Source: Synanceia verrucosa (Eukaryota; Chordata; Actinopteri; Perciformes; Synanceiidae). From it: a stretch of DNA of 64,000 nt. Made by a program: the position numbers and the translations under genes. Positions 21,100 through 33,800 of this stretch are shown in pieces. Location: contig CM056553.1 in NCBI GenBank assembly GCA_029721515.1, positions 13,644,447-13,708,446 on the forward strand. Direction: 5' to 3'. The notes under the pieces were generated by a model, which ran no database searches, was not told the origin of the DNA, and saw nothing but the letters and a program-made list of their open reading frames with translations. How positions within the stretch are numbered: the first letter of the stretch is position 1; each line of letters starts with the position of its first letter.

Positions 21100-22560
21100 T
21101 CTTAAGACCCAAGCTCTTGTTTGAAATGCATTTTTTATTTCTCTTTGCTATTTGGGCTTATTGGAACCTGATAAGTATGAAAACTAAGCATCATCTTTTG
21201 ACATGATGTAGTTTTAGAAAAAATGATGTCCACGTGTGGACACAAGTTCTTAATTCCCATAAAACAATAAATTCACCTTTGTGTAATATAGTGCAAAACT
21301 CTCCACCCTGAACACAGCAGTTTTCTTTCCTGACTGCTTTTGCACATATTAATAACACACACAAACATATTTTGGGACATGTTTTTTAACATCACCATCC
21401 AAACCACAAAATTCAATCGCTGCATTTTTGCCCATTTTGCACAGTCACAGCCACAATATGGCTTATTTGAAATGCAGGAAGACATCATATGCCTGTAACA
21501 AAATATAAAACAGTCAGCACATTTTGCATTGTCACTGTTGCATCTATTAATAACACGTGTTGATGTTTTAACGTGTTTTGAGCAATATAGTGCTCAGTTT
21601 CATCGTCATGCTCAATTTTGGCAAGGTTTGACCTCAATGGTGCAGCCCTGCAGCGCATTTCACATCCTGCACAACCAGAATCAGAATAAAATATTAATTA
21701 CTGCATGGTAAGTCACACATTTACCTATGCAAACAATTCACTGAGGTGTATTAGTGCATAACATAGTGGAATATGAGTGGACGTTTATGTGAAAATTGAA
21801 GATTTACCTTAGAAAAACGCTCTGGAAATTAAATAAGGAAACAAATCAAATTCAAATCATGTAATTTATGTATGTATGTATTTCATTATTTATTTCACTA
21901 GGACAATGTACAGCTTTGTAGCTGCATCGGGTAGCTATAAGCTAATTTACATGCATTAGACCAAGTAACTCCAGTGATATTTGCAGAGAAAAATGCACTG
22001 GAAATACAACCATGAAACAAATCAAATACTAAACCATGTAATTTATGCATGTATCTATGTATTTAATTGTTTATTCATTTCACTAGAACAGTGTGCAACT
22101 TTTTAGCTTCACCTGAGTTAGCTATAAGCTAAGTTACATCTGCTGTCCCTGGGCACATTCATGCTAACATATTAACATTTTCAACAAAGCTAAGTCCCTC
22201 TGTACACATACATGAACATTGTGTTTACCAGCATACTAGATCTTTACTTTTACTATTTTATGTCAATTTTTCATATCATGATAAATTTACAATGCTTTTA
22301 CGCATATTTCAACAAGAAGGAGCCATGAAATCTGATTGGACTTCTTTGAGTTTGGAGAGGCTAGGTGAACTTTCTCTGTGCTCTCTGCCATTTTGAACTT
22401 TTCCTGTTGTGTGTTGGTCTCTTCTCACAGCACTAGATGGTAGTATAAGTGTCCACATACGTGGTCTTAAGGCCCAAGATAAGCAGAATTAACTGCTGTG
22501 GAAATCCAACCCAAAATGTGATGTCCACGCATGTGGACGCCAGGTATATATATCCACATT
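21100..22560. repeat. AT-rich segment, possibly a TTAA-flanked DNA element
   Basis: It begins near CTTAAGACCCAAGCTCTTG (21102) and has GTGGTCTTAAGGCCCAAG near 22462, giving short matching TTAAGACC ends. Two related internal stretches (21840-21960 and 22015-22130, both with CATGTAATTTATG and CACTAG-ACA) suggest an internal tandem duplication. GTCCACGTGTGGACA and ATGTCCACGCATGTGGACG are palindromic. No coding region. The boundaries are uncertain. Confidence 0.3.
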
Positions 22561-22811
22561 ATCATCGCAAAATGTTTACCCTGTGCTATTTATTTAGTGC
22601 ATTATTTGGCAAGATGTAATATGTGGTGAAGTGTCAGGTGTTGAATGTGACAACGCCACCTGAGGAAATACACCCTCGGAAATTCTTGCTAAAGGTTTTC
22701 ATATTTTTATTCATCAAGGTCACACAGGTTCAAGTACCACAGAGCAAGGCAGCTCCCAATCAAAGAGCTGTTTTTTTATTTTATTAACAAAATAACTGCA
22801 AGGAGAATATA

Positions 22812-23000
22812 AATCAGTGGCCGCCTTGTAAGCGGAGGGTTACCGGTTCGATCCCCAGCTGGAGCGCTCATGTCGAACAAGACACTGAACCCCTAACTGC
22901 TCCTGATGAGTCGTGGTTAGCGCCTTGCATGGCAGCTTCCGCCATCATGTGTGTGAATGGGTGAATGTGATGTATCATGTCAAGCGCTTTGGGTATCGTT
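22812..23000 (+). mobile_element. tRNA-derived SINE of a second family
   Basis: The head GTGGCCGCCTTGTAAGCGG is followed by GGGTTACCGGTTCGATCCCC, which contains a good pol III B box. The body (AACAAGACACTGAACCCC, GGTTAGCGCCTTGCATGGCA) ends TCAAGCGCTTTGGGT, a sequence pattern common in fish SINEs. The cloverleaf is not intact, so it is not a functional tRNA. Confidence 0.65.
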
Positions 23001-24870
23001 GCAGGTATCATTGCAGGTATAGCAAATACAGATTTACCAATATTATCTCAAATCAGGGCAACCAAAAGGGGGAATGACATCCCCATGACACTGCAAACAC
23101 ACATACATACACATCATCAAAAAGAAAGAGGGTACCGTGAAGAATGCACCACCACCACTGTCGGAGTCAGCCCACAGCACCTGACAACAAAAGAAAACAA
23201 AGGTTAAAACATGCTCAAAAGTTAAACAGAGCTGGTCTGGACTAAATAGACGTTGATGATGAACTCCCCAAAAAGGAAACAGGTAGTAAACTAATCAAGC
23301 CAATAAATAAAACCCCCAAAAAGATAAAATTTAATAAGCTAATTAATCTGATAAATGAAACCCAAATAGGAACAATAAAACAAATAAGAAAACAAACAAA
23401 TAAACAAATAAATTTCATACATGAAACCAAAAAGGAACAATAACTTAACCAAATCAACATTAATGAAACCAAAATAGTCTAGGAGATTACCAACTTAATT
23501 TTTCAGTAAGCCCATTCTGGCACAACCCTTTCACAATTCAGCATAACCCGTGAACAAAAATGTAATCTCACCCTCTGTGTGCTTCATATCATTTGGTGGT
23601 ATCATTCTGAGCCTTGTGGAGTTTCCTCACAGTTTCCTGTAAAAGAGAAAAATGTCAAATTCTGAACAACCTGTAATAATGTTCCTTAAATAATATAAGA
23701 ATCACCATATATGACTCAAAGACCATGGACTGAAATGGTGCAGTGTTTTTCCGACTGAAACTGTTTTGCCCAATTGAAGTGATTCCTGAATTAAAGTGAT
23801 TCTTTGATCCTTTCGGCTCATACCCTGTCCAGGATAATTTGGGGTGATGCTGGGAACAGATTCCCATTCTCAGTGTTCAAACAGCAAATAAATACAAAAA
23901 GAATTAGTTTCAAATGAAACTGCTCTTGGAAGGGAACCAGAAACACATGTCCATTGGTAGGTTGCAGTCACGTGATACCATCTGACAGCTTATTGTGCTC
24001 TCTGATTATCCCTTTCAGACAAATTCATGTGCCCCCTCCCCCACTTACAACCACACCTCCCATTCTGAACATTTGCACGTGCCAGAAAAGTATCCACAAC
24101 AAAGAGTATCCCCGGCATCTCCAAGCCCCCCTCCACAACTGTCTTTGAATTGATAAGTCAATGATATGCCACTCATTTGTTACTGTCCTGTTTTTCCAAC
24201 ACAGAGAAATCGCTGACAGTGTAGAAGGTGGCTGGAAATCATATTAAGGAGATCAAAGTAATAATCTATGACAATAAACATTTACTTCAGTTTCTAATAC
24301 TTTACTATTTGTAGTCTAACATAAGGCTGAGGACTGGTATGTGTAGAATGTGAATTTAATATTACAATAGGAAAACATCCTCAAATTTCTCTCAAATGCT
24401 CCTTTAGAACAAGGCTCAGACAGGGCTACACGACTGTGGTATGATGTAACGCAACCACACCCACTTAAAGATGTAATCTTTCATGAAGTCTTTCAAATTG
24501 AAATTTAGGAAATATTATCTAATACAACTACATATGCATGTTCTAGACATTTTAATGATCATAAAACATACAGTATTTAAGGCATTTCACTGAAGTCAAT
24601 CTGAGGAATCCAGTCTGATAAAAATAAATGATGTTCCTCCGTCAAAGTTTTGGAGAGTGTCTGAATTATTTACTTCAGTGACATACAAATTATATATTCA
24701 AATGTGCAATCAAGTATTACTCTGCTAACATATTAGAGTGAAGAATTGAACCCAATGACAATGTAAATGTGCTAGGACATAAGAAAATGTCTATCTTTTT
24801 TAGGACAAAAAATTTTGTAATTTAGTCTAAGAGACCTAAACAAAAAATATCCTCTAATGAATTAAATTAT
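23001..24870. other. Intergenic stretch with no recognised feature
   Basis: Between the SINE and module B I see no gene, RNA or bounded repeat. The segment at 23220-23480 is A-rich with repeated AAACCAAAA/GGAACAATAA motifs. CACACACATACATACA lies at about 23097. Confidence 0.4.
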
Positions 24871-25074
24871 CTCTGCTTAAAGGGTCAATGCAGTGCCCTT
24901 GAAAATATAAAAAATGTAGACTCCCCTTCACTTGCTGCCCTTTAGCGTTTCACACCCACAGTATATGATTATCTGCCCCACCTGTTTTCACCTTGTTATC
25001 ACCCTGTCATTATGATGCTCCCCTTAGTCTGAGCCAGTTCATTTCTTATCATTGTTCTAGCCTTGTCTCTTCTC

Positions 25075-25148
25075 CTTGAATATTCAGTGTGTGATCTGCA
25101 CCTTTCTTCAGGACTGACTTCTTATGTACAGTACCCTACTAGTTTTTG
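25075..25148 (+). other. slc43a3: Candidate non-coding 5' exon of slc43a3 copy 2
   Basis: This corresponds to 860-935 and carries the same donor context (TTTTTG then GTAAGTAG). It lies about 2.6 kb upstream of the first coding exon. Inference from conservation. Confidence 0.3.
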
Positions 25149-27090
25149 GTAAGTAGAAACTTTTTTGTTAGAATGAAAGCTGTGCTTTGGACAGACATTA
25201 AGTAATTTATGTACACTGTGTGGATAATGGCTCTCTTTCACTCTTCAGTTGAATGCAGAGTTTTTTGTGGTATTAATAGCTGTCAATGTAGACATGTTTG
25301 GGGGCCCAAAAATCAATAAACCTGTTCATTACAAACCCACTCCAGTTAGCAGAGGACAATGGGAGACACTCTGATTAGTTAATTCATATTACGCCAAAAA
25401 CACATCTATAATTAATTACGAGTATGAGTATGGACCATGCACTATAGACCATGCACTATTATTTAAATGGGACCCTGTAATGTAACCACCAACCATTGTG
25501 TGTTTTGTGTGAATAAATATGAGCTACCAAATGTATCAGCAGTCATCCATGATGCTGGAGGAATGACCTTAACAACTTTTATTTTAAATGACCTATACTC
25601 TGGTTTGATTCTGTCTCCAGTTGGCTATATGTTGTATTGACTCCAGAGAAAGGAAGAGGAGTCTGCTTGAAGCTTTAACTTTCATTTTACTTTATTCCTC
25701 CAACTTCTAATCTAATCAGTGTCTGGTACATCGATCAGTGCTCTGTGGGAGCTCGATGGTGACTTCTCTTTGCGTGACCTTGCTAGTGATCATCTGATTC
25801 TGCAGCTACTGGTTACTGTATGTGATGTCTTGATTCACTCCAGAGCATGGTAAAGCATGAAACTGACAATTTATTGAAAAACATAGATGCAATCATTTCT
25901 AAGATACATAGCATGCTTCTATTTTCTGTTGGTGGTCTGCCTTTCAAAAACAACATTTTCTCCAATTTGCAAATGGCAATAGCTTTTGAACCCCGAATTA
26001 TTGCAACAAAGACTAAGCCTTGGTACATGCCCCATGTGTGCGCCTTGCTTTGAAAGGGAATGGCAAAGGACACTCTGATTAGTAAATTCATATTCTGCCC
26101 AAAAATTACAGATTGTTTCAATGGGACCCTGTGTCTGCTTATAATGTAACCAGACCCACTGCTTGGTATTGTAATGGAAAATTATTATACTCAATATATC
26201 AGGTCATGATTGGTTGTTGTACAACCTTGCATGGAATATGGGAGTAGTGGCATGTGAAGGTTTCCTTATGCTTATTCCTTATTGAGACCAGAGCAGCTAA
26301 CAAGGCCTTATAAGGAATTTTTTGGACTATGGCTGTTCTCCACATAGTTTCCCTCATGCATGTAAGCCAACTCTTTTTTTTGTTCTGGGAGATCTGCTGC
26401 AAAATCTCCTGACTTTGCATTCACATCTCCTCTAGTGCACAAGAAGAATAAAAGTCTGAGACGATTGTTGCCATGTCTCTCTGTTTATTTTTCAATAACA
26501 GGCCTCTGGCCTAAATAAATATACAACAGTATCACTGAAATGTTTGCGCCATCTGTGAATAAAGATGAGTGACCGAAAGTATTAACAGCCATGTTGGAGC
26601 CTTGACATTTAAACTCTGATCCTTTTAAGTCTTTGAGTGCCAAAGACATATATTTTAGTCCTTTAAAATACAATGATTGAGTGCTATAAATGTGTATATA
26701 TACACACATATATGTATATATGTGTGTATATTACTTGACCCATAATAAAGTCATAAAGAACCAAACTTCATGAATGTTTTTTGTGATAAAGAAGTATCTG
26801 TTCCAATCACTCTGTCAGAGAAAATTCAGAGTTGTAAAAATAACTGGAAACTCAAGAGAGCCATGACATTATGTTCTTTACAAGTGTATATAAACTTTTG
26901 ACCACGACTGTATTTGTTAGATGTTGAAAATAAATGAATACAAATGAAGTGAAAAGAAAATGCTTACATTTATCATCATGAGTCCCAATTAGCGTATACT
27001 GTAACTGTAGTGAAATAACTGTTAAATCTACGCAAAATAAGCATGTTTTAACATGAATAGCTCTTATCATGGCTGCCAAGGGCACCTTCC

Positions 27091-27630
27091 TAAAGCCTGG
27101 TTTATGCTTCTGTGTCGCAGCGATGGCGGAGCTACGGCGTAGACCCAACGCCGTCTTTGAGCATTCGAAGTTCTGCGTCGACGGAATGCGTTGCTCTGCA
27201 ATTCACCGCCAAGCTGCTAGGGGGGTGTGGCTGTGTCTTTGTGTGGCTTCTGGGGGCTCATATCAGATTCCTTGGTTTTCTTGTGACAGTAAACAGTGAC
27301 AACTGAGATGGAGCGGGTGTTTCTGGAAATGCTGTTGCTGCAAATGTTGAAGCACAGAAGACGTTTGCGGAAGTGGTCTGTCCGACTATTCCGTACCACT
27401 CGTGCCGCTCCACAAATAGCGGTGTTGTTGAGATGTTGACCGGAAAAGCAACCGCCGGAAATTAGGTTCTGAGCGGCCCAATCACAGTCCTTGCCGTTCG
27501 CGTCTCAACGCATTGACGTAAGGATTTTTTGGAGGTGTGCTTCAGGCTACGGCGTAGGGTCCACGTAGGGGTCTGTGTCGATGCCGTAGCTACACCGTCA
27601 CCGCGACACAGAAGTATAAACCAGGCTTAA
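27091..27630. mobile_element. Harbinger-type MITE with TAA target duplication
   Basis: The inverted ends AGCCTGGTTTATGCTTCTGT and ACAGAAGTATAAACCAGGCT are flanked by TAA on both sides (27091-27093 and 27628-27630). Module A has the empty site at 4588 (CATTCCTAAGCAAAAA). Three-base TWA duplications are typical of PIF/Harbinger. The interior is GC-rich with repeated CTACGGCGTAG motifs and has no transposase. The element at 41634-42187 is a relative. Confidence 0.85.
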
Positions 27631-27831
27631 GTAGAAAAAGCAGTGATAAACTCTCTTCATATATATTAATTGGGAAAGATTGAGCCACCTCATTACAATC
27701 TAACCAATGATAATGACGCCAGAGCAGTTTTATACTACACCTAAAATAATGTAGAATTACATTTCTCACTTTTGTTTCTTTTGTTTGGCAGGTGGTGTGT
27801 GTGTGTGTGTGTGTGTGGTGTGTGAGGGACG

Positions 27832-30800
27832 ATGGCATGCCAAGGGAGTTTTTTGAAGAATTTGACAGTGAAAAACTGGCTCACCTTTGTTACGAGTATA
27901 TTGGAGTGTTTTTGTTTTGCCGGAGCCGTGTTTGGATGGGCTTCTCTTGCTTTTGTCCTGAAGACGGAGGGCTACTTCAGCTCTCTGTGTGTCAACACCA
28001 CAAAAGTCAATGCAACACATGCCTTAGGTCAGTTTGAATACTTTGAATTCTTAGCATCTGTGCAGTCCTCTGTGATCTTAATTCTCACATTTAACTACAG
28101 TGACTGTTCTTTCTTTCTCTATGTTTTATGTGTCCACAGATTGCAGTGTACAGGATGAAGAGTTCTCTCTCATTTTCACCATCGCCTCCTTTATGTTCAG
28201 TTTTGTGACGCTGCCCAACGGCTTCATCTTTGACAAGTTTGGGACTACAGTGGCTCGGCTCATAGGAATGTGAGTCCCACAGCACCTTAATTACTTAAAG
28301 GGATGGTGTGTAGCATCTAGTGGTGTCACTGCAGATTGCAACCAGTGCAATACCTCTCCCTCAGTCCTCTCCTTCTAAGACTGTGGTAACCGAGCTGCAG
28401 AGTGCAAAACCATGGTAATGATGTTTGCTTTGCTTAGAAACCATCCTTACCATAATAGGGATAAAACAATATCAAAATCTCACAGTACGATACCTTCATG
28501 GTATTAAGGGCAAGTTACGGTATTATTGCAGTATTGTCAAAAAAAAAAGATAACTTGGCCCACTCAGCAATACACTTACAATAATGTTGCATCCCTAATA
28601 ATAACACAAGTTTAGGAGCAAAGGAGGTCAGACGGTTTTGCACTGTGCCGATTACCACAGTTTCATTAGTGTGTTGGGGAACTACAGTGGCCTTGGATCA
28701 GCACTAACTATAAGCACTATCAAAAAGTAAAGTCTTAAAGCTATAGTCTGTCATTCTCTTCAGAAACAGATTGACAAACTTTTTGTTATACTGGGTGAAA
28801 TTGTCCCTCCATCTTGAGAGCAGTCAATAATTATGTGTTCTGAAAAAGGAAAGAAAAGAATCAGACCTCTGCGGCAGCTGCAGGACTGTAAAAACTCTAA
28901 CCAATCCATGCCATTCACTCTGAATGGGAAGAACCAATCAGATGCCTTCATGTCTCATCCTGCTTACATCCCCCTCTGTCCCTCCCTCCTCCCCACTGTT
29001 GCTAGAAAAACCCAGCTCTGCAGAAATCTGCAGAAATACAGAGTTACCAGGATAATCTGTTCTGTAGGGAACAATGGCAGAGAAAATGTAGCCAAGAATA
29101 CCACTTCCAGCGTTACTTCTGACACCTCACCCTGCTAAATAGACAAAGAGAAGAAAGAGGGAGGCAGAAAAGTCTGCAACAAAATTCTGGATAAAGCTAG
29201 AGGACAAAACAGAGTCAACATTGGTGGAGACACTGAGACATCTGAAGGGACTGAAAAGTGATGCAGAAGTTGCTTTCTTTCTGTTGGACAGGTAATTATT
29301 TGTTTAGCTTCAGGAGGAGTTATTATTTTCATAAAACATTTAATGTTTGCCAACTCAACTACTTTTGTAGCACCTATTTGCCCGATGCTAACATTAGCTT
29401 CTCTGTGGGCGTAAGCCAGTTGTGGGTGCCGCTTATATTGATGAGGTTACAGAATATGACATTTAGATCATACTGCACAGCCATAGTCTCCAGTGTCTGC
29501 ACTATAGTTGTGATAAAATGACATTGATATATTGGCTTTGAACGGCACGTTTTACAAATGTGGTGATGTAGCATATTGGCTCTCCTCTCCCTGCTGAATG
29601 CTACTGTCAGATGTTCAAGATTGAGGGGGTGTAGCTTTGGATGGAGCACTGACTGGAGGGGGAGGAGGGGTAGAGCTTGGAGGAGACTGAGAGGAGGTGC
29701 CACTTTCAAATCTTGCTAGCTCTCTAACATGACAGACTATAGCTTTAAGCATGCTCTTATATAAGGAGATTGCATCTGAAAGTGAGAGATTTGATAACTG
29801 AACTCTAGTTCAGTGGCTGAACATTCACAGTGTCTTTCAAAGCGAGGACGAGGATTTTAAATTCTATTCTAGATTTTACAGGGAGCCAGTGCAGAGAGGC
29901 TAGCACAGGAGAAATACAGTATGGTCTCTTTTATTAGTTACGGTCAAACCCTGTGCTGCAGTGTTCTGATCAGCTGGAGAGTCTTGATAGATTTATTGGA
30001 GTAGACTGATAATAAAGAATTGCCACCCTAAAAGTACCAAATGCATAGAGTAATTTTTCTGCATCATTTTGAGAAAGAATGTGCCTGATTTTCAAATTTT
30101 CCTTTCAGTGAGGTTGGGCCAATGCCATCTAGGGTAAATAAGTCATTATACGATTTATTTCTGAGATTCTCTGGGTCAATTAGAACCATTCAGGTTTGTC
30201 TGAGTTTAACATCAGGAAATCCAGTCTGTCATCCAGGATATTAGTCTACAGTGAGCAAAAATCTTTGGACCAAGAGTGGGCTTCTTACGAAGAGGTTTGA
30301 TTACAGCTACTTTAATTTACTGAGGTGCATAGCCTGACAGCAAAGACAAGTTGATCATGTGTAATAAAGAGGTGCTCAGTAACAGTAAAACTTCTTTAAG
30401 CAGTGAAGTTAGGATGGGCTCTAAGAGACAGCTATATGCCTCCCATACACTAGAAGACTTTGATAAAACGTTGATAAAACTTTTAAAAGACTGTTATCTG
30501 ACACATACTCACATCTTAAGACTTTAAGAAGAGTTTTTAGTCACAGACAAAACTCTGCAAAGACTCGGGGTAACCAATTGCAAGACTACATTCTCTTGAG
30601 ATTATCATGCACCTCTTGGAAATCTCTTGGAAATTTCCAAGAACTACTTCTCTTTTTTTGTCAGCACCTCTTCCCATTGTAAAACACCACAGTATGGGAG
30701 GTGTCAACTTTTTATGGGATTGGTGCTTATTTTAATCTTGCAGAAAAGTATGATATTTTAGATGATATTTTTTAGATTTTCTTATTATGAGCCAGAGAGG

Positions 30801-33800
30801 AAAGTGCTGCACCTTTTGTGACTTGAGGGGAAAAACGGATGATAGACAGTATGAGATAGGATAGATGGGAAAGGGGTACAAACATGCACTGTCATTAGAA
30901 ATCGAGAATATGAGATGCATTATCCCTAACAACCAATATCCCCTAAATAAGGAGAAGACAGAAAAGATAATAACAATAATAATGCTGATAATGACTTACT
31001 AATAATAAGTAAGTAAATAAAGTTGGGCACCAAGGGGCGAAGGTGAGATGTAAGTATGAATAAAAAGCATGAATTTGGTGTGAAGCCTGAACAGTGATTT
31101 CATCCATTCTGGTGGGTCCCATCAGTACTCAACAATGGGACACGACAGGCATTCGTACACCCTGAGCCAACATGCATGAGTGACTGCCACCGAAGCCTGG
31201 AGCAGCTACGACGACTGAGCAGGGCCCCGCTGGCCGAGCGGCCGTCCCGCCCAGGCAGCAGGAACACCCAGGAGGACTCGACCAGAGAGCCAACCAGGAC
31301 CGCAGAGAAACACACAAACCCAGGGACCAAGATGAGGCACAGCCAGACGCCCTCACAACGCCACAAACAAGCCCAGGAGGCCCGGGACAAGAGGGACCAC
31401 CCTCCCTATTTGAGAGGGAGAGTGATTTGTGTGGTGTCTCCTAGTAGGCAGAGTGATGAGGACAATGGGATTCTGCAGTCCAAGAAAGTAGACAGATTTT
31501 CAGTGACAGTTGTCCAAAAAGTGCAAACTGGATGACAGACCCACGTGGCATGCATATAGTAGTCTCTGCTACCCTATAGATGTTTGTGTCTGTTAATTTA
31601 ATTTGAAACATTTTATTCTGGGTAATGTGGTACCTGTGGATCGTTTTATACTGTATTAACTATAGGTTTGTGTTGGTAGTCATTGAGAAGATATTTTCAT
31701 TAATTTGTATCCAGAAATCAGGGTTGGGAGCGAGCCAGGTCATTTTCCCATTTGGTGGTTGGGAGTGATATGGTGGTGTCTGTGCTAGAAATAAGTTTAT
31801 ACAGATTGGAGGTGATTTTTTTTGAGTTTTTAAATTTCATAATTTCTTCCATTAATTTAGATGGTTGGAGTGTGTTGTTCGCTATCTAAATTTTAGATTT
31901 GATTACGGATTTTAATTGATAATATTGTAGGATCTGATCTCTCCCTACCCCGTATTCCTGGGTTAAAGTATCAAATGAAATGAATTGATTGTCAGGAAAG
32001 AGGTGGTGGAGATGGGTGATTCCATTTTGGTGCCATGTTTGAAAATGGATAGGGATGCTGCCTAGCTTGAAATCAGGGTTGTGCCAGATTGGGGTGTATT
32101 TACATGGGGCAAGCGATAATTTAGTTATTTTGTTGGTTTTTTGTAGGTCTGTCAGAGTTGTGTGGATTGTAGAGTATTTACAGTAGCTTAGTTTATGGAT
32201 TGATTGTGGTAGGAAGGGAAGGTCTGTGACTGAGGTTGTTTTACACATACTTTGTTCTAGGACTAACCAGGGGATATTGTGACTTTGTGTGTCCATTGAC
32301 TATTTGAATAAATTGAATAAATATTGCAGTTGATTTGAGAGGATGTAGTATAGAAAATTTTGTGCTTCTAGCCCACCTTGTGATTTTTTATTTTGTAGTT
32401 TTGAAAGTGAGATCCTTGGCTTTTTGTTGTTGCAATAGAATTGAGTAGTCAGTAAATCTAGTGTTTTAAACCATTTGTCGGTAGGGGTGGTGGGAATCAT
32501 TGAAAACAGGTAAGTGATTCAGGGCAGAATTTTCATTTTTATTGAGGCTATTCTTCCAATTAGGGTGAGTGATAATTTCATCCAGCGTTTGAGGTCCTCT
32601 TCTATCTGTTTGATTAAAGGGGTGTAATTGAGATTGAATAACTCTGACAGCCTGGGAGAGATGTTGATTCCCAAGTATTTTATATTGCCAGTGTGAAGTG
32701 GAAGGGAATGACTTTGGGCTGCAGAATCCCAGGTATCTTCTGATAATGGTAAAATAGTTGATTTATTCCAGTTTATTGAGTAGTGAGACATGGTGGAGAG
32801 AACTACTTCTGAGCAGAGAAAAATGGAGCAGGTGTAGTGTAACCAGTGTTATATCCTCTATATGCTTTTATTGTGAAGGCTTACTTGGGGAGTGACTGGA
32901 AGTCCTGCTGTGTTTGCACTATACTTTTGCGATGCAGTTTGGCTAATAATAAAGATGTGTTTTCAGCGTTGATAACTTGCCGCAGAAATCATACACACGC
33001 AACACAACACATGAAGATGCAGCTTTTGGCAGTAGCCACCATTGTTTTTCCTCTTTTTGTATGGTCCATACAAACCTCCCCGACTTCGGCATCTTTGCCC
33101 TGTTTGCTACTTCCTCTTTGGTGCTGAAAGAGCACACCCATTGGTTGTCTGAAATGGTGATATCACATTTCCGATACGGCAAGCCTTAAAACTTACGAGA
33201 ATATCAAACATGATTAATATTGTCGAAACACGGAAAAGACAGGCTATCTCAGCTGTCTTAGGCCGAAAGGCATGGTACCTGGACAAGTCGCCAGTTCATC
33301 ACAGGGCACATAGAGACAGACAACCATTCACACTCACATTCACACCTTTGGACAGTTTTTAAATTAGCCAATTAACCTAATCCCCATGCATGTTTTTGGA
33401 TGGTGGGAGGAAGTCGGAGCACCTGGAGAGAACCCACACAGAAAGGCCCCAGGCTGGGAATCGGCGTAATCATCTTGAAGCAGCCAGGTTTCAGTAAGAC
33501 AAAACAGATCAACCTGGTTATCTGATATTAAGTCATTTACTAGTAGAGCTTTAGATGACTCTATACTATCAGGACTTCCACAACTCCGATGTTCAATACC
33601 ATTGGGTATTGGGATGAAGGTGTTAGAAATGACACAGCAGTTTATACTCTTTCATTATAATAGCACTCCCTGTCTGTAACCTCCCCCTTTTTTGTCTTAT
33701 TTCCCCGTCTGTCATTTTTTTCCCCCTCATTTTGCCGAGGTGTAGCACTTCCCTCTCTGGCTTATAGTAGGAAATTCCAATAAAGATTGATAGCTTAGAT

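Larger units (their letters stand above)
24880..27791 (+). repeat. 5' module B of the slc43a3 array
   Basis: It starts in sequence equivalent to position 635 of module A (TGCAGTGCCCTTGAAAATAT) and ends at the acceptor of the first coding exon of copy 2 (AG at 27790-27791). It is shorter than A and C: it lacks the LTR-like repeat, the 2120-2600 block is strongly reduced, and a Harbinger-type MITE sits at 27091-27630. It retains the exon-like segment with donor after 25148. Confidence 0.7.

Noticed and set aside
20647..21206. Several Tyr/Ile-rich open frames
   Set aside because: Pure translation of the TA microsatellite and a SINE.
31100..31535. GC-rich open frames on both strands as a gene
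   Set aside because: No recognisable domain, no splice context, and they overlap each other next to an L1 relic.
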